Assembly (NCBI GenBank): GCA_015233565.1
Contig: JADFXM010000009.1
Location: 110,698-174,697, forward strand
From: Candidatus Rifleibacteriota bacterium
Lineage (GTDB): Bacteria; Muiribacteriota; Ozemobacteria; Ozemobacterales; Ozemobacteraceae
Length of the DNA: 64,000 nt
Direction of reading: 5' to 3'
In this document: piece after piece, positions 16,191 to 25,129 of the stretch
How positions within the stretch are numbered: position 1 is the stretch's first letter
How the letters are laid out: every line of letters starts with the position of its first letter
Translations under genes and position numbers: made by a program
Notes under the pieces: generated by a model
Databases searched by the model: none
The model's input: only the letters and a program-made list of their open reading frames with translations
What the model was told of the DNA's origin: nothing

Positions 16191-17849
16191 ATGGGAAAAC
16201 CCCAAAAAGCAGCTCAATTGCTTGTTGAGTGTCTTGAAAAACACGGAGTAAACTATATTTTTGGCATTCCCGGCGCTAAGATTGATGGAGTGTTTGATGC
16301 TCTGCTAGACTCTTCCATCAAAGTCATTGTTTGTCGTCACGAACAAAATGCAGCGTTTATGGCAGGGGCTTACGGACGTCTGACAGGAGAACCCGGTGTC
16401 GTGCTGGTGACCTCAGGGCCTGGAGTATCCAACCTGGCTACAGGTCTATTAACCGCAACGACGGAAGGTGATCCTGTTATTGCCCTGGGGGGCAGTGTTT
16501 CCCGAAGCACCAAACTCCGGGATACCCATCAAAACGTGGATAACCTCAAATTAATGGAAGCAGTAACCAAATTAGGGATGGAAGTAATTATGGCAGAAAA
16601 TGTCCCTGAAATTGTTGAAAACGCTTTTCGAATTGCAACGAGGCCTAGGTGTGGTGCGGTATTTATCAGTTTACCTCAGGATATCCTGATGGAGATGACT
16701 AATATAGAAGCCAATGCACCAGTTCCACCCACGACCTGGAGCGTAGCACCAGATACCGTTTTGGGATGCGCCGCACAATACATAAACGATGCTCGTCTGC
16801 CAGTGATGTTACTCGGTTTGGAAGCCAGTCGACCTGAGAATTCTGCTGCGCTGTGCATGCTATTAGAAGAAACCCCTATTGCTACTGTAGAAACCTATCA
16901 AGCTGCCGGTGCCGTCTCCAGGAACCTAATGGACGGGTTTATGGGACGCGTAGGGTTGTTTAAAAACCAACCTGCTGACACTTTGCTTGATGCTGCCGAT
17001 GTGGTAATAGCCATCGGATATGATGGCGTCGAATATGAACCCAGCGTATGGAATCCAAATAGAACAAAAAAAATTGTTCATATCGATTATCACAAGGCAA
17101 ATATTCATACCGCCTATTTACCTAACCTGGAATTAACCGGTGATATTGCCAATAATATCCTATCGCTTATGCCAAAACTTAGAAAACGCACGAAGTTGTT
17201 TGACCTCCCCCTTGTCAATGATCTTCATCAACAACTTAAATTAAAGCTGGAAAGTGGTGCCCTTTACAGCGGGCGAGTAATGCATCCGTTGCGTTTTATA
17301 TATGATCTTCGCAAATCGATCAATGATAATGTCACTGTCATCAGTGACGTTGGCTCACACTACATATGGCTGGCACGTTTCTTCGAATCTTTCAGCCCTC
17401 GCCATTTGTTGTTCAGCAATGGCCAGCAAACTCTGGGAGTTGCGCTTCCCTGGGCTATGGCCTGCACTCTGGCTAGGCCAGGAAAAAAAGTAGTTTCAAT
17501 TTCAGGTGACGGAGGCTTTCTTTTTTCAGCCATGGAGCTGGAAACCGCCGTACGAGAAAAAATGGACTTGGTGCATTTTGTGTGGTGCGATGGGGCCTAC
17601 AATATGGTTCTGGAACAGCAAAAGATGAAATATAATCGTGAAAGCGCGGTTCAATTCGGTTATGTAGATATCGTAAAATATGCTGAGAGCTTTGGTGCAA
17701 AAGGTTTCAAGATCAACCACAGCGATGAATTTACCCCTATTTTATCCGAAGCATTGAACCTGAAAGGTCCAGTCATTGTTGAAGTGCCCATCGATTATTC
17801 AGACAATGCTGAATTATTCAAAGTAAAAATCGAAAACATAGGCCACTAA
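16191..17849 (+). CDS. alsS: Catabolic acetolactate synthase
   Basis: A 552-aa thiamine-diphosphate enzyme that condenses two pyruvates to acetolactate and CO2 in the cytoplasm, feeding acetoin or butanediol. The N-terminal domain has FGIPGAKIDGVFDALLDSS and the catalytic Glu51 in CRHEQNAAFMAG, then VLVTSGPGVSNLATGL. The ThDP/Mg motif is GDG (439-441) with Asn471 about 30 residues later in DGAYNM. The KIDGVFDALLDSS region and the segment SQPENS-like ASRPENS match the FAD-independent AlsS/BudB type rather than the biosynthetic IlvB type, and no ilvN-like regulatory subunit is adjacent. An AAGGAG site precedes the ATG. It closes the acetoin-type operon. Confidence 0.9.
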   Translation: MGKPQKAAQLLVECLEKHGVNYIFGIPGAKIDGVFDALLDSSIKVIVCRHEQNAAFMAGAYGRLTGEPGVVLVTSGPGVSNLATGLLTATTEGDPVIALGGSVSRSTKLRDTHQNVDNLKLMEAVTKLGMEVIMAENVPEIVENAFRIATRPRCGAVFISLPQDILMEMTNIEANAPVPPTTWSVAPDTVLGCAAQYINDARLPVMLLGLEASRPENSAALCMLLEETPIATVETYQAAGAVSRNLMDGFMGRVGLFKNQPADTLLDAADVVIAIGYDGVEYEPSVWNPNRTKKIVHIDYHKANIHTAYLPNLELTGDIANNILSLMPKLRKRTKLFDLPLVNDLHQQLKLKLESGALYSGRVMHPLRFIYDLRKSINDNVTVISDVGSHYIWLARFFESFSPRHLLFSNGQQTLGVALPWAMACTLARPGKKVVSISGDGGFLFSAMELETAVREKMDLVHFVWCDGAYNMVLEQQKMKYNRESAVQFGYVDIVKYAESFGAKGFKINHSDEFTPILSEALNLKGPVIVEVPIDYSDNAELFKVKIENIGH

Positions 17850-17915
17850 ATATCACAAATCTTAATAAAGGAATCAAAAAATCGTGTGGGATCCGGTAGC
17901 TGGGGGGTAGAAGCT

Positions 17916-17942
17916 GGTCACTGAACGGAGTCGAAGTGATCC
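17916..17942. repeat. Short palindromic repeat (TCACTGAACGGAGTCGAAGTGA core)
   Basis: A short imperfect palindrome in the alsS-macA gap. The outer arms TCACT and AGTGA pair, and the core is ACGGAGTCGA. Related strings occur at 44051-44076 and 47740-47762. The 217-base gap holds nothing else I can name, apart from a possible promoter for macA that I cannot place. Confidence 0.5.
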
Positions 17943-18066
17943 GAGGGGCTTATGAATTTGTTAATTTGGCTCCTTATTTGAAATTCGGCATACTAAATTT
18001 TGGGAAATAGTGAATTTCAAAAAAAACTCAACTGGCCGAATGACCTGATTTTGAAAAATCTAAATT

Positions 18067-19221
18067 ATGGAGAGTATTAATATTCTTCCCCGTCTATTAA
18101 AAATTGGAGTTTTTCTCGGCATTCTTGGCATTGGCACCTTCTTGTATATCCAAACGAGTAGCAACGCCAAAGTGAACTATATTACCGTAGCTGTTCAACG
18201 TGGTGATGTGGAAAGCACTGTCATCGCAAGAGGCGTCCTGCAACCTATCAAATATGTTGATGTTGGTGCCCAAACTTCTGGCCAGCTCAAATCCTTGAAA
18301 GTCCAATGCGGTGATCAGGTGACCCTGGGACAATTGCTCGCGGAAATCGACCCAATTCTCGCAACCACGGCTCTAGTGGCTGCGGAAGCGGCACTTGAAG
18401 GTTTGATTGCCCAGCGGGAGGGAAAACTGGCGCAACTTGTACTAGCCCAAACTCAGGGGGATCGCAACGAGGACCTGGTAAAAAAGAACCTTATTGCCAT
18501 CCAGGATAAAGATATAACACACTCCATAAACGCTGTGGCTGTCGCCGACGTCAAAGTAATCTCCGCACAGATCAAACAGGCTGAGGCGGCTGTTGACACA
18601 GCCAAAGCCGCGTTGGGCTACACCAAAATCACAGCTCCGATTGCTGGTGAAGTAGTGTCCATTAATCTGCTCGAAGGGCAAACGCTTAACGACAAGCAAC
18701 AGGCACCGACCATTCTCCGTATTGCCGACTTGGCAACCATGACGGTTTGTGCCCAGGTCTCAGAAGCAGACATCGGACTTGTAAAGCCCGGGCAAGACGT
18801 TTATTTCACTGTACTCGGCCAGTCCGATGTGCGGTGGGACGGAAAAATCCGACAAATTCTTCCAACCCCGGAACTAATCAATAATGTTGTCTTTTATGAT
18901 GTGTTGTTCGATATTCCCAATACGGAACAAAAGTTGAAAATTCAGATGACTGCACAAGTTTTCATAGTGCTTGCCAAAACGAAAAACGCTCTGGTCATAC
19001 CCACTTCAGTTGTAGGAAACGCCGATGAAGGGGCAGAAATAACAGTGCGCCTTCTGCAACCCGATGGTAGTTCGGCATCGCGAACTATTAAAATTGGCAT
19101 AAAGAGCGAGCTCATGGCCGAAGTTACAAATGGTCTCAAAGAAAAAGAACAAATCATACTACGGGAGGCCAAAACCAAGACCAACACGCAAAGTGTGTTT
19201 AGCGCGACTAAGGGACACTGA
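18067..19221 (+). CDS. macA: MacA-type periplasmic adaptor (HlyD/RND family)
   Basis: A 384-aa membrane-anchored adaptor. One N-terminal helix (about 10-28) is followed by a lipoyl/biotinyl half (RGVLQPIKYVDVGAQTSGQL), a long Ala/Gln-rich coiled-coil hairpin (about 95-180), the second lipoyl half (YTKITAPIAGEVVSINLLEG, 186-205 approx.), a beta-barrel and a C-terminal membrane-proximal domain. In MacAB systems this protein links the MacB transporter to an outer-membrane TolC channel and exports macrolides, peptides or glycolipids. No TolC gene is in the window. It overlaps macB by one base (TGATG), showing coupling. No Shine-Dalgarno site precedes its ATG. Confidence 0.88.
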   Translation: MESINILPRLLKIGVFLGILGIGTFLYIQTSSNAKVNYITVAVQRGDVESTVIARGVLQPIKYVDVGAQTSGQLKSLKVQCGDQVTLGQLLAEIDPILATTALVAAEAALEGLIAQREGKLAQLVLAQTQGDRNEDLVKKNLIAIQDKDITHSINAVAVADVKVISAQIKQAEAAVDTAKAALGYTKITAPIAGEVVSINLLEGQTLNDKQQAPTILRIADLATMTVCAQVSEADIGLVKPGQDVYFTVLGQSDVRWDGKIRQILPTPELINNVVFYDVLFDIPNTEQKLKIQMTAQVFIVLAKTKNALVIPTSVVGNADEGAEITVRLLQPDGSSASRTIKIGIKSELMAEVTNGLKEKEQIILREAKTKTNTQSVFSATKGH

Positions 19222-21161
19222 TGACACCACCCTTTCTCCAATTGAGCGCCATCGGCCGCACCTACACAGCAGGAAGTGAACCTCTGACTGTTCTGAGGGA
19301 AATAAGCCTGGAAATAAATAGTGGTGAATTTGTCGCTATCATGGGGGCGTCCGGTTCCGGCAAGTCAACTCTCATGAATATCATCGGTTGTCTGGACAAA
19401 CCCTCGATCGGTTCTTATCGCGTCCTAGGCCGCGAGGTGGCAACTCTCGACAGCGATGGATTGGCGCAATTGCGACGCGATACTTTTGGATTTATTTTCC
19501 AGCGCTACAATTTGATGTCCGATCTGAGTGCAGTTGAAAATGCTGAAGCCCCTGCTATTTACGCAGGCATACCTAAATCAGTGCGAACAAACCGAGCTAG
19601 CGAATTGTTACAAGAACTAGGATTAGGCGAGCGACTGCACCACCACCCCAACGAATTATCCGGTGGTCAGCAACAGCGTGTCAGCATCGCTCGGGCCCTC
19701 ATGAACAATGGATTGGTGATCCTTGCAGATGAACCCACCGGAGCCCTGGATAGCAGTGGGGGAAAAGAGGTCATGGCCATCCTGGAGAAACTGCATCAAC
19801 AGGGACACACCATAATCCTCGTAACACACGACAGCAATATCGCAGCGTATGCACACCGCCTTGTTCGCATCGTGGATGGTTGCATTACATCAGACGAACA
19901 ACAGAAAGCAGGAACGGCTACCTCACAAGGGAAAGAAAAATCGGGAGAGGACGTTAAACCGAGCATACCTGCGCTTGGAGAAGCCCTTAAGATTGCAGTG
20001 CGTTCTTTGATGAATAACCGCTTGCGTGCCGGGTTAACCATGCTGGGCATTATCATCGGCGTCGCTTCAGTCGTCGCTATGATGGCAGCTGGCAACGGTG
20101 CCAAGGCAGCGGTAGATGAACGGATGCAGGCCATGGGCACCAACCTTCTGACAGTTGAGCGGGGAGTGCCTGCTGTCCGTTCTTCCGGCGAATTGATAAC
20201 TACTTTCCTCCCCGAAGATATCCCCTCAATTATCAGCATCCCAGGCGTGGAAATGGCAATTCCGGAAACGGAGGGCTCTACTCTCCTGCGCTTCGACAAC
20301 CAGGACTTACTGGTAACCACGGTTGGAACTGGGGAAGAGTTTCCTCGGGTGCACGACTGGCCAGCGGAATTAGGCACGTTTTTCTCGGCTGAACATGTGA
20401 AGCGTCAGGCCCAGGTGGTGGTAATTGGCCAGACTATTATGAAAACGCTGTTTTCCGGCAGAGAAACAGGGCTGGGGGAATACATAATCATTGGGAATGC
20501 TCCTTTTCTTGTAGTTGGCGTTTTGAGCAGCAAAGGAACGACAGCGCGAGGTGACGATCTGGATAACTCCGTCTGGATGCCTTACACAACAGCTGGTGCC
20601 CGAATATTTGGACAGCGTTTCTTTAAGCGTTTCGTAGTGAGAGTGAAGCCGGAAGCAGACATGGATACTGTAGCAGCAAACCTCCGCGCCCTGTTTATCC
20701 ACCGCCACCGTAAGGTGGACTTTAACATTCGGAACCAGGCTGACGCCATCGAAATGGCCAATGAAACACAGAATACGCTGACATATCTGCTGGCAACGAT
20801 CGCAATCATCTCCCTGATAGTTGGCGGCATCGGTGTAATGAACATCATGTTAGTTTCGGTTACTGAACGAACCCGTGAAATCGGCATCCGCATGGCAATT
20901 GGAGCTCGTGGCACCGATGTCATGTTGCAGTTCCTCACCGAAGCGGTAATGGTTTGCTTCATCGGGGGCATTGCAGGGGTACTGGTTGGTGTCGGGGGGG
21001 GTATCGCTGTATCCACGCTTTTTGGGCTGCGTATGATTTTCACGATTGGGCCAATTGTTATCGCATTTGCCTGTGCTTTTCTCACTGGGATCCTGTCCGG
21101 TTATCTTCCAGCTAGAAAAGCTGCCCATCTTGATCCTATAGAAGCACTGGCCCGCGAATAG
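19221..21161 (+). CDS. macB: MacB-type ABC exporter (ATPase-permease fusion)
   Basis: A 646-aa fusion. The ATPase half (1-230) has Walker A GASGSGKST at 42-50, the Q-loop near IFQRYN, signature LSGGQ at 146-150 and Walker B ILADEPTGALD near 167-175. The permease half has the first membrane helix near 265-290 (LTMLGIIIGVASVVAMM), a periplasmic MacB-PCD domain (about 295-505), and three C-terminal helices with the FtsX pattern (LIVGGIGVMNIMLVSVTERTREIG is in this zone). The last residues LDPIEALARE are typical of MacB. It works as a mechanotransmission pump with MacA and an outer-membrane channel. Substrate cannot be read from sequence. Confidence 0.93.
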   Translation: MTPPFLQLSAIGRTYTAGSEPLTVLREISLEINSGEFVAIMGASGSGKSTLMNIIGCLDKPSIGSYRVLGREVATLDSDGLAQLRRDTFGFIFQRYNLMSDLSAVENAEAPAIYAGIPKSVRTNRASELLQELGLGERLHHHPNELSGGQQQRVSIARALMNNGLVILADEPTGALDSSGGKEVMAILEKLHQQGHTIILVTHDSNIAAYAHRLVRIVDGCITSDEQQKAGTATSQGKEKSGEDVKPSIPALGEALKIAVRSLMNNRLRAGLTMLGIIIGVASVVAMMAAGNGAKAAVDERMQAMGTNLLTVERGVPAVRSSGELITTFLPEDIPSIISIPGVEMAIPETEGSTLLRFDNQDLLVTTVGTGEEFPRVHDWPAELGTFFSAEHVKRQAQVVVIGQTIMKTLFSGRETGLGEYIIIGNAPFLVVGVLSSKGTTARGDDLDNSVWMPYTTAGARIFGQRFFKRFVVRVKPEADMDTVAANLRALFIHRHRKVDFNIRNQADAIEMANETQNTLTYLLATIAIISLIVGGIGVMNIMLVSVTERTREIGIRMAIGARGTDVMLQFLTEAVMVCFIGGIAGVLVGVGGGIAVSTLFGLRMIFTIGPIVIAFACAFLTGILSGYLPARKAAHLDPIEALARE

Positions 21162-21618
21162 TGGCATCAGCCGAACTTTTTTTCCGAGAAAGGGTAAAAT
21201 GCTCTCTTTACGTAGAAAAATAATAAACAACCACTTTATTTCGTAAGCGTTCACTAAGGTCTGTAATTATAATAAATAAACGAAAAAGTCCTTTAAAAAA
21301 GTCAAAAAAACGGTTAGTCAAATTTTCTATAAAACCCTTAAAATGGCGTAATACCCCATTTTAGCAAATAGTAATAGCTTAATTTACATGTCCAGGGAAA
21401 TGGCTTCGGAAGATAATATTCTGCAATTAATGGGGGAAGTGAACGGTTACTTTATCTCAGTGGAGTTTCGCACTTTTTTACCCTGGCGCGAAATGCCGTC
21501 CAAAAAGCTAGTTTCCCAAAATGTGCAACAGACTGATGTGCGGCAATTTTTAGTAGTGACAAGTAACTATTGCCAAGGAAATGGTCTTTGGCTAGATTAA
21601 AATTCAGATAGGAGGAAA
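21162..21618. other. Intergenic, one 8-bp inverted repeat
   Basis: About 450 bases of AT-rich DNA. TAAAATGG (21339-21346) and CCATTTTA (21356-21363) form an 8-bp stem with a 9-base loop, with no U-run after it. An open frame at 21388-21600 has no ribosome site and no recognisable protein pattern, and I do not call it. Confidence 0.35.
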
Positions 21619-21705
21619 ATGAGGAAGAGGACTTTCGTAGTGAGCAACGATATGCTCATGCAAGCCGGTTCATCAAGAAAAAAAATTACCCAAAGGAGAA
21701 TTTCC

Positions 21706-22593
21706 ATGTTCAAAGAAAACACAGATCTCGTAAGAGTTCCACAAAAAAAAACTCAGACGAGTCAACAATCCAAGATCGAGATGAAAGGCCCCCCCGGAAT
21801 GGGTAACTTCATTTTTAGTAGGATACGCCTTGCTTTCGCAGTCATCGTCTTTTTTGGTTTGATGACGATTATCGTATCGGCAGAGGATGTAAAACCTACC
21901 ATTGACCCACATGCTGATGCTTTACTAAAACGTATGGGTGATTTCCTGGCGCAGGCGCAGTTTTTTTCGGTAAATGCGGAAATCTGGCAGGATGTACAAC
22001 TGCATTCGGGACAACAAGTTCAAGCGGGAAGAGTGGTAGATTTACAGGTGCGCAGACCCAATCGATTCCACTCTGAGGTTCGCTCTTCACGTCGCAATCG
22101 GGGACTGTATTATGACGGTACATCAGTCACACTACTTGACCGAGTCCAAAATTTATATGGGAGCATTCCTGCGCCAGCTTCTCTGGAGGAAGCACTCGAC
22201 GTTGCCAGCGAGCGATTCGGAATTGTAATACCGCTTGAGGATCTTATTGCCAGCGATTCCTATCAGAACACGATTCGCAACGCCACTTCCGGAATAGACA
22301 TCGGACCGGTAACAGTTCTTGGCGTTCCTTGCGAACACCTTGCCTTTTCACAAGGAGCTGTCGACTGGCAGGTTTGGATCGAGGACGGAGCCATGCCAGT
22401 TCCGCGAAAAATCGTCATCACTTACAAAGATGAGGAAGGCTCTCCGGAATACACAGCCATCCTATCACACTGGGATTTTCAAACCAAACTTCCGGATTTC
22501 GTGTTCATCTGCGAACCACCGATTGGAGCAGCGAAAATAGATGTAGCCGAGATCAAGAACGAAAACAAAAATGACAAATGTGAGGGAAAATGA
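21706..22593 (+). CDS. Exported DUF2092 (LolA-like) protein
   Basis: I choose the ATG at 21706 (295 aa) because AAAGGAG lies 7 bases upstream; the in-frame ATG at 21619 has AGGAGG but only 3 bases away. A hydrophobic segment LAFAVIVFFGLMTIIVSA forms a signal peptide or anchor after an unusually long polar N-terminal region; an internal Met (MGNFIF) could be the start of the functional signal. The mature part has the DUF2092 pattern: a basic-amphipathic RPNRFHSEVRS, YYDGTSVTLLD and a late LGVPCEHLAFSQGAVDWQVWI. DUF2092 is a periplasmic LolA/LolB-like fold thought to bind hydrophobic ligands. Its stop overlaps the start of the next gene (ATGA), so the two are coupled. Confidence 0.7.
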   Translation: MFKENTDLVRVPQKKTQTSQQSKIEMKGPPGMGNFIFSRIRLAFAVIVFFGLMTIIVSAEDVKPTIDPHADALLKRMGDFLAQAQFFSVNAEIWQDVQLHSGQQVQAGRVVDLQVRRPNRFHSEVRSSRRNRGLYYDGTSVTLLDRVQNLYGSIPAPASLEEALDVASERFGIVIPLEDLIASDSYQNTIRNATSGIDIGPVTVLGVPCEHLAFSQGAVDWQVWIEDGAMPVPRKIVITYKDEEGSPEYTAILSHWDFQTKLPDFVFICEPPIGAAKIDVAEIKNENKNDKCEGK

Positions 22594-23351
22594 AAATGAA
22601 ATTTCAAAATATTACTTCCTTCAGAAACATCGGATCATTTCTTTTGGCAATCCTAGTGGCTATCCCACCTATTTCAGCCCAAAATCCCTATCAAGAACAC
22701 CAACAGAGGGGCGGAGCGGCACAAAGAGTTGAAGTATCACGTGCTTTCAGTGCCCAGAACCGCGTCACTTCTAGTGGCCGAAGCCGCGTCGTGGTTGACC
22801 GCACCAATCATGGAACCATACGACACTTAGACTCACATGTAACTCAACGGCCTATCAATGTACATCGTAGCGTTGAGGTACAGCATCCTGTGTTAGTGCA
22901 CCACGATGTCGAAGCAGACCTAGGTTACTCACGATCCTGGCACGGATTTGTTCCTGGAAGACGAGTGGGAGCTCTTCGACCTGGGTTCCGACGTTTGGAG
23001 ATGAGAGGGAGGCCCTACTTTTACGACGACGGAATTTACTACGAACAGTTTGGTAATGACTATCAGGAAATTTACCCACCCGTTGGCATTTATATCCCGC
23101 AATTGCCAGACGGCGCGACGGAAGTCATTGTAGGAAACACCGTCTATTACTATGTTGGCGGCACATTTTACCTGCCAACAGATGAAGGATTCACTATTGT
23201 TGCTCCACCGATGGGAGCTAATGTCCCCGAGCTCCCCCCCGGATCAGTGAAATCATCCATCAATGGGTTATTGGCGTACTTATTCAACGGAATTTATTAT
23301 CGGCCTACCTTCGTTCACGGTGTAACCCACTACATGACGTTCAGGCATTGA
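22590..23351 (+). CDS. Secreted DUF6515-type protein
   Basis: A 253-aa protein with a signal peptide ending ISAQNP (about residues 1-31). A basic, His- and Arg-rich low-complexity section follows (about 32-125). The C-terminal half repeats a motif: YDDGIYYEQFG, then PVGIYIPQLPDGA, VGNTVYYYVGGTFYLP, APPMGANVPELPPG and a final NGIYYRPTFVHGVTHY. This alternating G-x-x-Y-Y and P-x-G pattern is that of DUF6515-like exported proteins, which are often found beside DUF2092 proteins, as here. Translational coupling (ATGA) with the DUF2092 gene supports a shared envelope role. Function is unknown. Confidence 0.65.
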   Translation: MKMKFQNITSFRNIGSFLLAILVAIPPISAQNPYQEHQQRGGAAQRVEVSRAFSAQNRVTSSGRSRVVVDRTNHGTIRHLDSHVTQRPINVHRSVEVQHPVLVHHDVEADLGYSRSWHGFVPGRRVGALRPGFRRLEMRGRPYFYDDGIYYEQFGNDYQEIYPPVGIYIPQLPDGATEVIVGNTVYYYVGGTFYLPTDEGFTIVAPPMGANVPELPPGSVKSSINGLLAYLFNGIYYRPTFVHGVTHYMTFRH

Positions 23352-23370
23352 TTGCTTAACTAATTCTTTT

Positions 23371-23426
23371 ATACCAAGTAAGCATTTCAAAGATGAAAAA
23401 TTCTTTTTGAAATCCTTACTTGGTAT
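23371..23426. terminator. Long bidirectional hairpin between convergent genes
   Basis: Left arm 23371-23391 and right arm 23406-23426 are complementary at 20 of 21 positions, around a 14-base A/T-rich loop. It lies exactly between two convergent genes and touches the stop codon of moaB. Most likely a two-way terminator; the length is unusual for that. Confidence 0.65.
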
Positions 23427-23926
23427 TATCTTCCCGCTTCCCAGACCATGTGACAAAGTTGAGGCAGTACAAGTCTTTTCATGGCCAACTTAACTCCTTT
23501 TGATGATCCCGGAAGGCAAATCAGGATCTTTCCATCGACAAGGCCAGCTGTTGCACGACTCAACATTGCCGCCGGCCCAATCTGATTGTAGGAAACCAAT
23601 CTAAATAGCTCTCCGAAGCCAGGCAATTCCTTCTGTAACAATTTTCGGGCAACTTCTATAGTTCCATCCCGGGAAGTGAGACCGGTCCCACCATTGGAAA
23701 TGATCGCATCCACATCTTCAGATATAAAAAAGCGGAGGGTATTCTCTATCAACACTGGATCTTCTTTAATCAGGTCATATCTTAAAATGAGATGGCCTTC
23801 CCCTTTCAGGAGTTCACAAATAATTTTTCCGGAAACATCCTGGTCTTGAGAACGAGAATCAGAGAGGGTCAAAACACCCAACTTCAAACTTCTCCGAGCT
23901 TTTTCCTCATGTTCAATATTGGACAT
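23426..23926 (-). CDS. moaB: MoaB/Mog-family molybdenum cofactor protein
   Basis: A 166-aa MoCF-domain protein. Seen: LGVLTLSDSRSQDQDVSGK near the N-terminus, the substrate loop ISNGGTGLTSRDGTIE near 78-93, GFGELFRLVSYNQIGPAAMLSRATAG near 103-128 as two family blocks, and LPGSSKGVKLAMK near 138-150. MoaB/MogA proteins bind molybdopterin and, in active members, adenylylate it before metal insertion by MoeA. This fits the moeA-like gene and tungsten/molybdenum AOR region at 35-40 kb. It is the last gene of a four-gene minus-strand operon, 11 bases after the phosphatase gene. Whether it acts enzymatically (Mog) or not (MoaB) cannot be told. Confidence 0.85.
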   Translation of the reverse strand: MSNIEHEEKARRSLKLGVLTLSDSRSQDQDVSGKIICELLKGEGHLILRYDLIKEDPVLIENTLRFFISEDVDAIISNGGTGLTSRDGTIEVARKLLQKELPGFGELFRLVSYNQIGPAAMLSRATAGLVDGKILICLPGSSKGVKLAMKRLVLPQLCHMVWEAGR

Positions 23927-23937
23927 TTTTTCTTACC

Positions 23938-25116
23938 TCATTTCAGTTCCATAGCCAAAATAGACATTTCATCCCCAAGTCTTTTGGAGGCTAGCCATTT
24001 ATTATGTCTGGCAACAAGCTTTTCTAAAATCTTTCGAAGGGGAAGATAAGTCATCGAATTAATCAACTTACAAAGCAAGGTCTTTCCAAATCCCAGATTT
24101 TGCTCGTTTCGAGCTTCAGAAAAACCATCCGTATAAAAGAAAAGGCGATCATTTTTCTGAAGTTGAAAAGTAAATTCCCTATAAGGAATTTCTTCAAATG
24201 ATCCAATGGGAAAACCGAATCCTTCAAGGAAAAATGGAGATTGGCCAGCTCTATGCAAAACAGGTCTGGGATGTCCACCTGTTGAGTATTTCAATTCAAG
24301 CGTCTTACGGTTGAAAATTCCATAAAACATTGTAAAACTGAGAAAATTGTCCAAATCGACTGGAAAAAGCCGCGAGAGCTCACTTAGCACTGCTCCCGGA
24401 GAAAGAATACGGCCGTTTCGATAAAGCACGTTGGCATTTGGAAAAACCGGGGAAAGAACTCTGTTCAGCTGGACAGAAAGTAGAGCTGGTGGAACCCCAT
24501 GCCCGGTTACATCCAATATGTAGAAACCAATATGGTTTTCGTCCAGGCTGAAGACATTTAATCCATCGCCGGCTAACTCGTCAAGCGGCATGCAAACCCA
24601 TTCAAAAGAAACATCCGGAAAAAGGGGCAATGAAACAGGAAGCAAAGAAGTCTGGATACGAACTGCAGCCAATAAATCCTTTTTTATCCGTTTATTGGCT
24701 TTTTCAGCGAAACCTCTTGCTTTCTCAAGATCAAGACTTTGTTCTGACAAGCGTTTTTCGAGGGAAATAATTCGTATTACTTGTTTGACTCTGACTTCAA
24801 GTTCCTTGGATTCGAAGGGTTTGACAATATAGTCATTCAGTCCGGCTTCCAAACACTTACAAAGACTATGATTTTCTGATTTAGCCGACAGTAGAATCAT
24901 GAAAGGATATTTCTGACTCGGTTTGATTTCAGCATTTGCAGGTATCATCCAATTGCTAATGACAATTTCAAATTCCGCTTCACAGATCTTTTGCCGCGCT
25001 TCATCAGCATCGTTTGCTTCATCAACAAAATTACCAAGTGACTCTAAAATTGATTTGACCATTTTCCGAGTGGTCAAATCATCTTCGGCGACAAGAATTC
25101 TAACTTTTTCGGACAT
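23938..25116 (-). CDS. Degenerate receiver + PP2C (RsbU/SpoIIE) phosphatase
   Basis: A 392-aa protein. The receiver domain (about 5-120) has the acidic pair near residue 11 (VAEDD) and the Lys (YIVKPFE), but the phospho-acceptor is Asn55 in VISNWMIP, where Asp is expected. A linking coiled coil (about 120-150) leads to a PP2C-type SpoIIE domain: DELAGDGLNVF (the usual second metal Asp position is Asn), FYILDVTGHGVPPALLS, FFYTDGFSEARN and LGDEMSILAMEL. Such proteins dephosphorylate anti-anti-sigma factors. No partner STAS protein is in the window. Operon position is between coaE and moaB. The missing Asp suggests phosphorylation-independent control. Confidence 0.82.
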   Translation of the reverse strand: MSEKVRILVAEDDLTTRKMVKSILESLGNFVDEANDADEARQKICEAEFEIVISNWMIPANAEIKPSQKYPFMILLSAKSENHSLCKCLEAGLNDYIVKPFESKELEVRVKQVIRIISLEKRLSEQSLDLEKARGFAEKANKRIKKDLLAAVRIQTSLLPVSLPLFPDVSFEWVCMPLDELAGDGLNVFSLDENHIGFYILDVTGHGVPPALLSVQLNRVLSPVFPNANVLYRNGRILSPGAVLSELSRLFPVDLDNFLSFTMFYGIFNRKTLELKYSTGGHPRPVLHRAGQSPFFLEGFGFPIGSFEEIPYREFTFQLQKNDRLFFYTDGFSEARNEQNLGFGKTLLCKLINSMTYLPLRKILEKLVARHNKWLASKRLGDEMSILAMELK

Positions 25117-25129
25117 ATGTATTTACTGC

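Noticed and set aside
19796..21085. Long minus-strand open frames across macB
   Set aside because: Antisense to a well-conserved transporter; their low-complexity composition reflects the codons of macB.
21388..21600. 70-codon frame between macB and the DUF2092 gene
   Set aside because: No ribosome site and no family resemblance.
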